This document shows positions 23,901-32,220 of a DNA stretch of 64,000 bases, one piece after another (within the stretch, counting starts at the first letter, position 1; the number at the start of each line of letters is the position of its first letter). Where the stretch lies: NCBI GenBank assembly GCA_040403555.1, contig JBBAKN010000001.1, positions 62,001 to 126,000 of the forward strand, given 5' to 3'. The stretch is from JAIPAN01 sp040403555 (GTDB lineage Bacteria; Bacteroidota; Bacteroidia; Sphingobacteriales; Sphingobacteriaceae). A program made the position numbers and the translations under genes. The notes below the pieces were generated by a model. That model made no database searches. It saw only the letters and a program-made list of their open reading frames with translations, and was not told the DNA's origin.

Positions 23901-26078
23901 ATGAAAAAAATCTTAATCCTGCTTTTAATTAGCACCAGCGTTTTTGGACAAAGCAAAAAAACGTTTACACTCGAAGATGTATTTAAAAAAGGCACCTTTA
24001 GCACCAAAGGTATGCGTGGCTTACGTAGCATGCAGGACGGCAATACCTACCTTTCTGTAGAAACAGATGAGAAAACAAAGGTACGCTATGTAGCAAAAAA
24101 CAACTACTTAGACGGCAAACTAAATAGCATTTTATTTAAAGAAACTGATTTAGTTTATAAAGGCGACACCTTACCTATTAGCACTAATTTCAACGATAAT
24201 GAAACTAAAATATTAATTCCTGTGGGCGAAGAAGCGATTTATCGTCGCTCATCTAAGGCAAATTATTTTGTATACGATTTGTTGACTAAAAAAATTACCG
24301 AGGTATCGGGTAATGGAAAACAGCTCTTTGCTACGTTTTCGCCAGATGGCAATAGTGTAGCTTTTGTGCGTGACAATAATTTATTTGTAAAAAACCTATT
24401 GAATGGCGAAGAAAAACAATTAACCAGCGATGGCAAAAACAATGAAGTAATTAACGGTCGCTCAGATTGGGTTTACGAGGAAGAATTTTCATTTGCCCAG
24501 GCATTTTATTGGAGCCCCGATGGTAAAAAAATTGCTTTCTATAAGTTTAACGAAAAAGAAGTACCAGAATTTAGCATGACCATTTTCGATGGCTTATACC
24601 CTACCGAATACAAATACAAATATCCAAAACCAGGTGAAAAAAATGCCATAGTAAGCATTCACGTGTATGATTTAGCATCATCTAGTATAAAAACTGTAGA
24701 TATTGGTACAGAGCCAGATCAATACATACCACGTATTCGCTGGACTCAGGATGCAAATACGGTATGTGTATTGCGCATGAACAGACATCAAAATAAAGTA
24801 GAATACCTTTTAGCAAATGCTAGTACAGGTGCTACTAACACAATGATGACTGAAACTGATAAATACTATATTGATATCGAAAAAGAGCAACTAACCTTCC
24901 TAAATAATGGAAAACAATTTGTAAACGTGAGTGAAAAAGATGGGTTTAACCACATTTACTTATACGATTTAAGCGGCAAACAAATCGCTCAAATTACCAA
25001 AGGCGCTTGGGAAGTAACCGATATTTACGGCATTGATCAGAAAAATGGCTTAGTCTATTATCAATCTAGCGAAAGCTCTCCCCTACAACGTGATGTGTAT
25101 GTTATTGGTTTAAACGGCAAAGGTAAACGGAAAATTAGCACACAAGCCGGTACCAACACTGCATCGTTTAGTACCACGTTTAATTACTATATTTTAGCCA
25201 ATAGCAGTGCTAAAAGCCCAAGCTACGTAAGTTTACACACGAACAAAGGAGCAGTAATTAGAGTATTGGAAGACAATGCCAAAGCAAAAGCCAAATTTGC
25301 CGAATATCAATTAAGCCCTACTGAATTCTTTAGCCTATCTACCTCAGAGGGTGTTAATTTAAATGGTTACATGATTAAACCCGCCGATTTCGATCCGAAC
25401 AAAAAATATCCGGTATTTATGTACGTATACGGTGGCCCAGGTAGCCAAAACGTAGTAGACTCGTGGGGTGCATCCCGCAACATGTGGTTCAACTATTTGG
25501 CTCAAAAAGGATATATTATAGCTTGCGTAGATAACCGTGGCACTGGATTAAGAGGTGCCGAATTCAAAAAAATGACCTACCAAAACCTAGGGCATTACGA
25601 AACAATCGATCAAATTGAGGCCGCTAAATGGTTAGCCAAACAATCGTATGTAGATGGCAGCCGCATTGGTATTTGGGGTTGGAGCTATGGTGGTTACATG
25701 TCATCACTGTGTATTACCAAAGGCGCCGATACCTTTAAAATGGCTATTGCTGTTGCACCGGTTACTACCTGGAGATATTACGACAGCATTTATACCGAGC
25801 GTTACTTACGCACCCCACAAGAAAATGCAAAAGGATACGACGAAAACTCTCCAATAAACTTTGCCGATAAATTAAAAGGTAAATTTTTATTAATACACGG
25901 AACTGCCGATGATAACGTACACTTCCAAAATAGTGTCATGTTCTCTGAGGCTTTAATTCAGGCAAATAAATCGTTTGAACAAGCCTACTACCCAAACAAA
26001 AACCACGGTATTTTTGGTGGCAATACCACCATACAACTTTATACCAAAATGACCGATTTTATTTTAAACAACTTATAA
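23901..26078 (+). CDS. Dipeptidyl peptidase IV-like S9B serine peptidase
   Basis: Secreted or periplasmic exopeptidase that removes N-terminal dipeptides, typically X-Pro. The 725 residues have a signal peptide (1-16, ending SVFG), an eight-bladed-propeller DPPIV_N domain with the N-terminus-recognising double Glu in SDWVYEEEFS, and an alpha/beta-hydrolase domain with nucleophile Ser in GWSYGGY (about 595), Asp in HGTADDNVHF (about 670) and His in KNHGIFGG (about 702). Full catalytic triad is present. The POT peptide transporter gene follows by 18 bases; product and importer of small peptides fit together. Confidence 0.95.
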   Translation: MKKILILLLISTSVFGQSKKTFTLEDVFKKGTFSTKGMRGLRSMQDGNTYLSVETDEKTKVRYVAKNNYLDGKLNSILFKETDLVYKGDTLPISTNFNDNETKILIPVGEEAIYRRSSKANYFVYDLLTKKITEVSGNGKQLFATFSPDGNSVAFVRDNNLFVKNLLNGEEKQLTSDGKNNEVINGRSDWVYEEEFSFAQAFYWSPDGKKIAFYKFNEKEVPEFSMTIFDGLYPTEYKYKYPKPGEKNAIVSIHVYDLASSSIKTVDIGTEPDQYIPRIRWTQDANTVCVLRMNRHQNKVEYLLANASTGATNTMMTETDKYYIDIEKEQLTFLNNGKQFVNVSEKDGFNHIYLYDLSGKQIAQITKGAWEVTDIYGIDQKNGLVYYQSSESSPLQRDVYVIGLNGKGKRKISTQAGTNTASFSTTFNYYILANSSAKSPSYVSLHTNKGAVIRVLEDNAKAKAKFAEYQLSPTEFFSLSTSEGVNLNGYMIKPADFDPNKKYPVFMYVYGGPGSQNVVDSWGASRNMWFNYLAQKGYIIACVDNRGTGLRGAEFKKMTYQNLGHYETIDQIEAAKWLAKQSYVDGSRIGIWGWSYGGYMSSLCITKGADTFKMAIAVAPVTTWRYYDSIYTERYLRTPQENAKGYDENSPINFADKLKGKFLLIHGTADDNVHFQNSVMFSEALIQANKSFEQAYYPNKNHGIFGGNTTIQLYTKMTDFILNNL

Positions 26079-26096
26079 TTTAGAAGCTTAGAAGCA

Positions 26097-27632
26097 ATGA
26101 GTAAACAATCATCTTTCCAAGAAACGGGGCATCCAAAAGGACTGCGGGTTTTATTTGCCACCGAAATGTGGGAACGTTTCAGTTATTACGGCATGCGGGC
26201 CATTTTGGTGCTCTTTATGACCAAAGCCTTATTATACGATAAAGCCTTGGCTTCTAACCTATACGGGAGCTACACCGGCTTGGTTTACCTCACTCCCTTG
26301 GTAGGTGGCTATATTGCCGACAGGTATTGGGGAAATCAACGCTCCATTATAACAGGCGGCTTGTTAATGGCTATAGGGCAATTTTTATTGTTTTTTTGTG
26401 GCAGCACGTTCCAAAGTTCTCCAGGCTTATCTACCCTCTTGTTTTTTGCTGGTTTGGGTGTTTTAATTGCTGGAAATGGTTTTTTTAAACCGAACATTTC
26501 CTCTATGGTGGGTCAGCTCTACCCTGCCGGCGATCGTAGAATAGATGCCGCCTACACCATTTTTTACATGGGTATTAATACCGGTGGTGCCTTAGGTCCA
26601 TTGGTTTGTGGTTTATTGGGCGACACCGGAAACCCTGCCGATTTTCGCTGGGGCTTTTTAGCTGCAGGTATAGGTATGCTCTTGGGCGTTCTTGTCTTCC
26701 AGTTGTATAAAGACAAATATGTGGTAGACCCAAGCGGAAAAACTCTAGGTCTCACACCCGAAAGTGCAAGCGGCAAAAAAGAACTTAAACCAGCTCAAAT
26801 TTTAATTTATGCCGCTTTATTGGCTTTTTCATTGGCCGTAATTGGCATTTTATATATTGATGCCCGCTTATTTGGTATACTATCTTATTTATTAGTGATT
26901 TCGGTGGTAGGTATTGGTTACATGATTATTGCTGATAAAACACTTACACTAGTCGAAAAGAAGCGAATAAGCGTTATTTTTATTGTTTCATTTTTTGTGA
27001 TTTTTTTCTGGAGTGCCTTCGAACAAGCCGGTGCCTCACTAACCTTTTTTGCTTCCGAACAAACTCAACGTGATTTAGGCATTTTCACCGTACCGGCAAG
27101 TTTCTTCCAATCCTTAAACTCCATATTTGTAGTGAGTTTTGCACCACTATTGGCTTGGGTTTGGATAAAATTAGGTGCTCGAAATGCAGAACCAGCATCG
27201 CCTACTAAAATGGCCTTTGGTTTGTTTTTCTTGGCTATTGGCTACTTAATTATTGCCTACGGCGTAAAAGGTGTGCAACCGGGTGTAAAAGTAAGCATGA
27301 TGTGGCTAACTAGCATGTATGCCTTCCATACTTTTGGAGAGTTGTGCTTATCGCCTATCGGTTTATCTTTAGTAAACAAATTAGCCCCATTCCGCTTTGC
27401 ATCACTATTAATGGCTGTTTGGTTCTTAGCAAATGCAGCCGCAAATAAATTTGCAGGCGTATTAAGTGCACTATATCCCGAAGCTGGCAAAGCCACTCCC
27501 AATTTCTTAGGCTACCAAATCACCGGTTTATATGAGTTTTTTATGCTCTTTGTTGGCATGGCGGGTATTGCTTCGCTAATTTTATTTGTAGTAAGCAAGT
27601 ACCTCCAAAAAATTATGAATAGCGGCCAATAA
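26097..27632 (+). CDS. POT/PTR family proton-coupled peptide transporter
   Basis: Inner-membrane importer of di- and tripeptides. The 511 residues form about 12-14 TM helices, with the proton-coupling ExxERFxYY-type motif in TEMWERFSYYGMRAIL (residues 20-35), the PTR2 signature FYMGINTGGALGPLVCG and FFWSAFEQAGASLTFFA (the region with the family's conserved Glu). Length and motifs are typical of bacterial POTs. Downstream of the DPP IV gene with 18 bases between them, likely one transcript, ending at the terminator 27650-27683. Confidence 0.95.
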   Translation: MSKQSSFQETGHPKGLRVLFATEMWERFSYYGMRAILVLFMTKALLYDKALASNLYGSYTGLVYLTPLVGGYIADRYWGNQRSIITGGLLMAIGQFLLFFCGSTFQSSPGLSTLLFFAGLGVLIAGNGFFKPNISSMVGQLYPAGDRRIDAAYTIFYMGINTGGALGPLVCGLLGDTGNPADFRWGFLAAGIGMLLGVLVFQLYKDKYVVDPSGKTLGLTPESASGKKELKPAQILIYAALLAFSLAVIGILYIDARLFGILSYLLVISVVGIGYMIIADKTLTLVEKKRISVIFIVSFFVIFFWSAFEQAGASLTFFASEQTQRDLGIFTVPASFFQSLNSIFVVSFAPLLAWVWIKLGARNAEPASPTKMAFGLFFLAIGYLIIAYGVKGVQPGVKVSMMWLTSMYAFHTFGELCLSPIGLSLVNKLAPFRFASLLMAVWFLANAAANKFAGVLSALYPEAGKATPNFLGYQITGLYEFFMLFVGMAGIASLILFVVSKYLQKIMNSGQ

Positions 27633-27649
27633 AAAATTATGCCCTAATA

Positions 27650-27683
27650 AAAAACCTCCTCGATATTCGGGGAGGTTTTTTTG
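27650..27683. terminator. Terminator after the POT gene
   Basis: AAACCTCC (27652-27659) pairs with GGAGGTTT (27671-27678), followed by a T run. Suited to end the DPP IV-POT transcript. Confidence 0.8.
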
Positions 27684-27698
27684 TTGGCTTATAAATCC

Positions 27699-27706
27699 TA
27701 TTTTTG
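27699..27706 (+). promoter_or_regulatory. -7 element of the glycosyltransferase gene
   Basis: TATTTTTG matches TAnnTTTG. It covers the upstream TTG at 27704 and thereby argues for the GTG start at 27725. Confidence 0.6.
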
Positions 27707-27724
27707 AGCCCATATACATGCTCA

Positions 27725-28465
27725 GTGAAAACAAATAGCCTCGTACTCATACCTACCTACAACGAAAAAGAAAACATCGAAAAAATAATTCGGAAAGTGT
27801 TTTCTTTGGCTACGCCATTTCATGTGTTAATTATTGATGATGGCTCACCCGATGGTACCGCCGACATTGTTAATAAACTCCAGAAAGAATTTCCAGAGCA
27901 ATTATTTATAGAGGAACGCAAAGGGAAATTGGGTTTAGGAACGGCTTACATTCATGGCTTTAACTGGGCTTTAAAACATGCCTACGACTTTATTTTTGAA
28001 ATGGATGCCGACTTTTCGCATAACCCCGAAGATTTACCCCGCCTGCGTGAAGCCTGCCTGAACGGTGCCGATGTGGCCATTGGCTCCCGCTATATTAAAG
28101 GCGTAAACGTGGTAAATTGGCCCATGGGTAGGGTACTCATGTCGTATTTTGCCTCGGTTTATGTGCGTATCATTACCGGCATAGCCATACAAGATGCCAC
28201 TGCTGGTTTTAAATGCTACCGTAAAGAAGTATTACAAACCATACAACTCAACAAAATAAAATTTGTAGGCTATGCTTTTCAAATTGAAATGAAATTTACG
28301 GCCATAAAGCACGGTTTTAACGTGGTAGAAATTCCTATCATTTTTACCGACCGTACTGAAGGCACCTCCAAAATGAGCCCACGTATTTTCCGCGAAGCTT
28401 TTTTAGGCGTTATCCAACTTAAAATTGGGTCTTGGTTTCGCAGCTACCCCAAAGCAAAAAGCTAG
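27725..28465 (+). CDS. Polyprenol-phosphate mannosyltransferase (DPM1-like GT2)
   Basis: GT-A fold glycosyltransferase that moves a sugar (mannose in characterised relatives) from a nucleotide donor to polyprenyl phosphate. The 246 residues include PTYNEKENIEKI, the DXD-like IIDDGSPDGTAD and FEMDADFSHNPEDL, GSRYIKGVNV, and a C-terminal VEIPIIFTDRTEGTSKMS, as in DPM1-type proteins without C-terminal TM helices. I choose GTG at 27725 as start: the protein then begins MKTNSLVLIPTYNE, and the TTG at 27704 lies in the -7 box. The ATG at 27718 is out of frame. Confidence 0.9.
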   Translation: MKTNSLVLIPTYNEKENIEKIIRKVFSLATPFHVLIIDDGSPDGTADIVNKLQKEFPEQLFIEERKGKLGLGTAYIHGFNWALKHAYDFIFEMDADFSHNPEDLPRLREACLNGADVAIGSRYIKGVNVVNWPMGRVLMSYFASVYVRIITGIAIQDATAGFKCYRKEVLQTIQLNKIKFVGYAFQIEMKFTAIKHGFNVVEIPIIFTDRTEGTSKMSPRIFREAFLGVIQLKIGSWFRSYPKAKS

Positions 28466-28466
28466 C

Positions 28467-29144
28467 TTATTTTAAGTTATACAATTGCGTAACCTCGGCT
28501 GGACTGAGGGCTCGGTTGTAAATGTATAATTCATCTATAAAGCCTTGTAAATAATTATTATATGATATGTTATACCCTAAATTAAGAAACTGAAAATACC
28601 CGGACGTAGTTCCACTATGAGTGTTTGTAGCAGCTAAAATTCCATTTAGGTACAACTTGTTATCCGTACCATTAAAGGTCATTGCCACATGAGTCCAGGT
28701 TTGTGAGCTACAACTACCTTCTGCATTACCAGCTTGGGTGCCAAGAAAGCAAGATACTATGTTAGGTTTTGTAATATCAAATGCGACATAATCTGAATTT
28801 TTATCAGTTACACTAACCATGATTCTCGGATTAACATCTTGGGGGGTCACAACATTCACCCAAAAGGCAATACTTACCCCCACAGGACTTTGTGTGGGTG
28901 TTGCAAGAACTTCCACTTTTTGGTTTATTCCATTTAGCGCAAGCGCTTTACCGATTTTACCAGCAGTAAAAGTCGGGTTACCAAAGGGTATACCATCGCT
29001 GGCGTAGCCTTTTTGGTCTTTAAAATTGTCATCAAAATTAAAATAAGAAACTAAGCCCTTTTGCAAATCACCGCTGGGTTTATCTTTTTTACAAGAAATA
29101 GTGGCCAATAAAAGGCCGCATAGTAGGAGAATTTTTGTTTTCAT
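28467..29144 (-). CDS. LamG/concanavalin-like lipoprotein
   Basis: 225 residues from the ATG at 29144. A lipoprotein signal peptide ends in LLLATISCKKD with the lipidated Cys near residue 18. The mature part is a single LamG-type jelly roll (GLVSYFNFDDNFKDQKG at its start, then TWTHVAMTFNGTDNKLYLNG and GFIDELYIYNRALSPAEV at its end), the common form of glycan- or protein-binding surface domains in Bacteroidota. Probably outer-membrane or surface anchored. The ligand is unknown. The gene is convergent with the glycosyltransferase (1-base gap) and divergent from ruvB. Confidence 0.88.
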   Translation of the reverse strand: MKTKILLLCGLLLATISCKKDKPSGDLQKGLVSYFNFDDNFKDQKGYASDGIPFGNPTFTAGKIGKALALNGINQKVEVLATPTQSPVGVSIAFWVNVVTPQDVNPRIMVSVTDKNSDYVAFDITKPNIVSCFLGTQAGNAEGSCSSQTWTHVAMTFNGTDNKLYLNGILAATNTHSGTTSGYFQFLNLGYNISYNNYLQGFIDELYIYNRALSPAEVTQLYNLK

Positions 29145-29187
29145 GATCAAATCGTTTTCACCATAAACGCAAAAGCAGAAGTTTTCG

Positions 29188-29195
29188 TATTTTTA
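29188..29195 (+). promoter_or_regulatory. Weak -7 element of ruvB
   Basis: TATTTTTA differs from TAnnTTTG only at the last base and ends 4 bases before the ruvB ATG, the same tight spacing as at several other genes here. Confidence 0.35.
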
Positions 29196-29199
29196 GTGC

Positions 29200-30225
29200 A
29201 TGCTTAACGAGAACCTAGACCCCAATACCGAAAATTTAAATCCCCTAGAGCGTGATATTGAGAAAGTTTTGCGTCCGCAGGCATTTGAAGATTTTACCGG
29301 CCAACATAAATTGCTCGAGAACTTGCGCATTTTTGTGCAAGCGGCTAAGCAACGCCAAGAAGCGTTAGATCACGTGCTCTTACACGGCCCTCCAGGCTTG
29401 GGTAAAACCACCCTGTCGCACATTATTGCCAACGAAATGGGCGTAGATATTAAAATTACCTCGGGCCCGGTATTGGATAAACCCGGCGATTTAGCGGGCT
29501 TATTAACCCATTTAGAAGAAGGCGATATCTTATTTATTGACGAAATACACCGATTGAGTCCCGTGGTAGAAGAGTATTTATACTCGGCCATGGAAGATTT
29601 CAAAATCGATATCATGCTAGAAACGGGTCCGAATGCCCGTTCGGTACAAATTTCATTAAATCCCTTTACTTTGGTGGGTGCCACTACCCGCTCGGGCTTA
29701 TTAACCGCTCCTTTACGAGCTCGGTTTGGCATCAATTCTCGTTTAGAATATTACGATGCCAAGCTTTTAACCACCATTGTGTTGCGTTCGGCCGATATTT
29801 TAAAAACACCAATTAGCGACGAAGGGGCCTATGAAATTGCCCGCCGTAGCCGTGGTACACCTCGTATTGCCAATGCACTTTTACGCCGTACCCGCGATTT
29901 TGCCCAAATTAAAGGCAGCGGAACCATTGATACCGATATTGCCCAATACGCCCTCAATGCCTTAAATGTAGATATACATGGCCTCGATGAAATGGATAAC
30001 AAGATTTTGCTAACTATCATTGATAAGTTTAAAGGTGGCCCTGTGGGTTTAAAAACCATTGCTACCGCCGTTGGCGAAGACGAAGGCACCATTGAAGAAG
30101 TTTATGAGCCTTTCTTAATTCAAGAAGGCTATATCATGCGCACCGCACGTGGCCGCGAATGCACCGAATTGGCCTATAAACATGTAGATAGAACTAAACC
30201 TGGAGCAACGGGTTCTTTGTTTTAA
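29200..30225 (+). CDS. ruvB: RuvB, Holliday junction branch migration helicase
   Basis: AAA+ motor that with RuvA drives branch migration. The 341 residues show Walker A GPPGLGKTT (about 65-73), Walker B LFIDEIHRL, sensor 1 LVGATTRSGLLT, the arginine finger region APLRARFG, and the winged-helix C-terminus ending with GYIMRTARGR. Length matches the family. queG follows after 5 bases, so the two are probably cotranscribed. Confidence 0.97.
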   Translation: MLNENLDPNTENLNPLERDIEKVLRPQAFEDFTGQHKLLENLRIFVQAAKQRQEALDHVLLHGPPGLGKTTLSHIIANEMGVDIKITSGPVLDKPGDLAGLLTHLEEGDILFIDEIHRLSPVVEEYLYSAMEDFKIDIMLETGPNARSVQISLNPFTLVGATTRSGLLTAPLRARFGINSRLEYYDAKLLTTIVLRSADILKTPISDEGAYEIARRSRGTPRIANALLRRTRDFAQIKGSGTIDTDIAQYALNALNVDIHGLDEMDNKILLTIIDKFKGGPVGLKTIATAVGEDEGTIEEVYEPFLIQEGYIMRTARGRECTELAYKHVDRTKPGATGSLF

Positions 30226-30230
30226 TCGCT

Positions 30231-31163
30231 GTGGAGCTCCCGCTAGAAAAATACAGCCAATTTATTAAAGCCGAAGCGCAACGCTTGGGCTTTTTGTTTT
30301 GTGGCATCTCCAAGGCTGGTTTTTTAGAAGAAGAAGCTCCCCTACTAGAAAAATGGCTAAAAAATAGTTATCAAGGCGAAATGAGCTATATGGAAAACCA
30401 TTTCGATAAACGCCTCGATCCTCGTTTATTGGTAGATGAAGCCAAATCGGTGATTAGTTTGGGGCTAAACTATTATTCGGAGGCCCAACAAAGCGACCCC
30501 GAAGCGCCTAAAATCTCTATGTATGCTTATGGTGAAGATTACCACTCAGTAATTAAAGTAAAGCTTAAAACCTTATTAAATCGCATTCAAGAAGAAATTG
30601 GGGACGTACATGGACGGGCCTTTGTAGATTCGGCACCGGTTTTGGATAAAACCTGGGCCAAAAAAGCAGGCTTGGGGTGGGTGGGTAAACACAGCAACCT
30701 CATTAATCAACAAAATGGTTCTTATTTCTTTTTAGCAGAGCTTATTGTAGATGCCGAATTGGCTTACGATATAGCACCCCAAGCCGACCATTGCGGCACC
30801 TGCACTCGGTGTATAGATGCTTGCCCAACGGAAGCCATTATAGCGACCTATGTAGTTGATGGCAGCAAATGTATTTCTTACCTGACCATTGAACTCAAAA
30901 ATGAAATTCCTAACGAATTTGCTGGTAAACTAGACAATTGGGCCTTTGGCTGCGATGTATGTCAACAGGTTTGTCCTTGGAATAAATTTTCCACACCACA
31001 CCATGAAACTGCGTTTATACCTTCTGCCGAATTGCTAGCCCTACCCAAAAAGGAATGGGAAGAAATTACCGAAGAGGTATTTGAAAAACTGTTCTCCAAA
31101 TCGGCAGTAAAACGCACCAAACTAGCAGGCTTAAAGCGGAATATTTCTTTTCTAAAACCCTAA
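30231..31163 (+). CDS. queG: QueG, epoxyqueuosine reductase
   Basis: Cobalamin-dependent iron-sulfur enzyme that reduces epoxyqueuosine to queuosine in tRNA. The 310 residues carry the N-terminal DUF1730 region, a conserved GLGWVGKHSNLI stretch, and two [4Fe-4S] clusters through CGTCTRCIDACP and CDVCQQVCP. The HEAT repeat extension of longer QueG proteins is absent, as usual in Bacteroidota. GTG start at 30231, 5 bases after ruvB. Its stop is 1 base from the stop of the opposite-strand exonuclease gene. Confidence 0.95.
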   Translation: MELPLEKYSQFIKAEAQRLGFLFCGISKAGFLEEEAPLLEKWLKNSYQGEMSYMENHFDKRLDPRLLVDEAKSVISLGLNYYSEAQQSDPEAPKISMYAYGEDYHSVIKVKLKTLLNRIQEEIGDVHGRAFVDSAPVLDKTWAKKAGLGWVGKHSNLINQQNGSYFFLAELIVDAELAYDIAPQADHCGTCTRCIDACPTEAIIATYVVDGSKCISYLTIELKNEIPNEFAGKLDNWAFGCDVCQQVCPWNKFSTPHHETAFIPSAELLALPKKEWEEITEEVFEKLFSKSAVKRTKLAGLKRNISFLKP

Positions 31164-31164
31164 A

Positions 31165-32085
31165 CTACTTCCCAAACTTATCTTTCAATTGGTTCAACAA
31201 ATCGGAATCAATTGGTTTTTCGGGCTCAAAGCTCAAAGTGGCTTGCTGAGGAGCTGATGGAGCTTCTTTTACAGGATCTTTTTGGGCATGCATGCGATCC
31301 CAAATTTTGGTGAGTTTACGTTTGGTATCTAAAGGGAAATCGCCTTGTTGCATCCAAGAATAATAACTTGGCTCGGCTTTTAGCACCTCTTCGCAGGTAC
31401 GACCTTTGTGTTTTCCGAAATTAAAGAGCTCTACTCCTTTATCGTTATACACCATACGGGCGCCAAAATCTACGGGTTTGTTTAGGTTGGTAAACTTGTG
31501 TAAGGCTTCAACATCATTTTGTACAGGAACGCTTTTTTGGCCTTTTTTATCTTCCCACTCTTTGTTTTCGTAGCGGTCTAATTGCGCCAAAAGCACTTCG
31601 TAGGTTGCTTTAATATCGGCTTCGGCAGAGTGCGCATTTATGATGTCTTTATCGCAATAAAACCTATATGCCGCTCGTAGGGTGCGTTGTTCCATTTGGT
31701 GGAATATATTCTGAACATCTACAAAAAAGCGGTTATCTACATCAAAATCTACGCCTGCACGTAAAAATTCTTCTACCAGCATCGGAATATCAAATCGGTT
31801 GGAATTGTAGCCTGCCAAATCGCAATCGTCTAAAAAACGAGCCAATTCTTCGCCTACTTGTTTAAAGGTAGGTTCGTTGGTTATATCGGCATCGTAAATG
31901 CCATGTACCACAGAAGCCTCTAGTGGAATGGGCACTTGGGGATTGATGCGTAAGGTTTTGATGTTTTCGGAACCATCAGGCATGGCTTTTAAAATAGATA
32001 TTTCTACAATACGATCGGATGCCACATTAACGCCAGTGCTCTCTAAATCGAAAAAGGCTAAGGGTCGTTTTAAGTTTAATTTCAT
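31165..32085 (-). CDS. DEDD-family 3'-5' exonuclease with ExoX-like C-terminal domain
   Basis: 306 residues. The N-terminal exonuclease domain (about 8-175) has motif I FFDLESTGVN (Asp and Glu metal ligands), motif II GYNSNRFDIPML, and motif III with HSAEADIKATYEVL (His and Asp), the DEDDh pattern of DnaQ-like enzymes. The C-terminal part (about 205-255, with NFGKHKGRTCEEV and YYSWM) resembles the ExoX-like/DUF3820 domain. A Pro/Glu-rich tail follows. Last gene of a tight row after mutS and the 39-codon gene (9-base gap), suggesting a link to mismatch or other repair; a repair role is inference. Confidence 0.88.
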   Translation of the reverse strand: MKLNLKRPLAFFDLESTGVNVASDRIVEISILKAMPDGSENIKTLRINPQVPIPLEASVVHGIYDADITNEPTFKQVGEELARFLDDCDLAGYNSNRFDIPMLVEEFLRAGVDFDVDNRFFVDVQNIFHQMEQRTLRAAYRFYCDKDIINAHSAEADIKATYEVLLAQLDRYENKEWEDKKGQKSVPVQNDVEALHKFTNLNKPVDFGARMVYNDKGVELFNFGKHKGRTCEEVLKAEPSYYSWMQQGDFPLDTKRKLTKIWDRMHAQKDPVKEAPSAPQQATLSFEPEKPIDSDLLNQLKDKFGK

Positions 32086-32094
32086 AAAATTGGT

Positions 32095-32214
32095 TTAACT
32101 GAAAATAAGGATACCCAGCAAAATGCCTAGCACCATTAAAAGGTACATCAAAATTTCGGTAGTAGCGAATTGTTTATAACGAGTCCAAAAGGAAAAATCT
32201 TGCTTGGGTTTCAT
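32095..32214 (-). CDS. 39-residue single-pass membrane microprotein
   Basis: ATG at 32214, stop at 32095: 39 residues starting MKPKQDFSFWTRYKQFATTE and ending in one hydrophobic helix (about 21-38) of Leu, Ile, Met, Val and Gly. The basic and aromatic N-terminal half should lie in the cytoplasm. It sits 6 bases after mutS stops and 9 bases before the exonuclease start, so it is almost certainly on the same transcript. I know of no named family. Evidence for coding is the tight, same-strand placement with short gaps and the clean amphipathic-plus-TM layout; this is moderate, not proof. Confidence 0.6.
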   Translation of the reverse strand: MKPKQDFSFWTRYKQFATTEILMYLLMVLGILLGILIFS

Positions 32215-32220
32215 CTTTTG

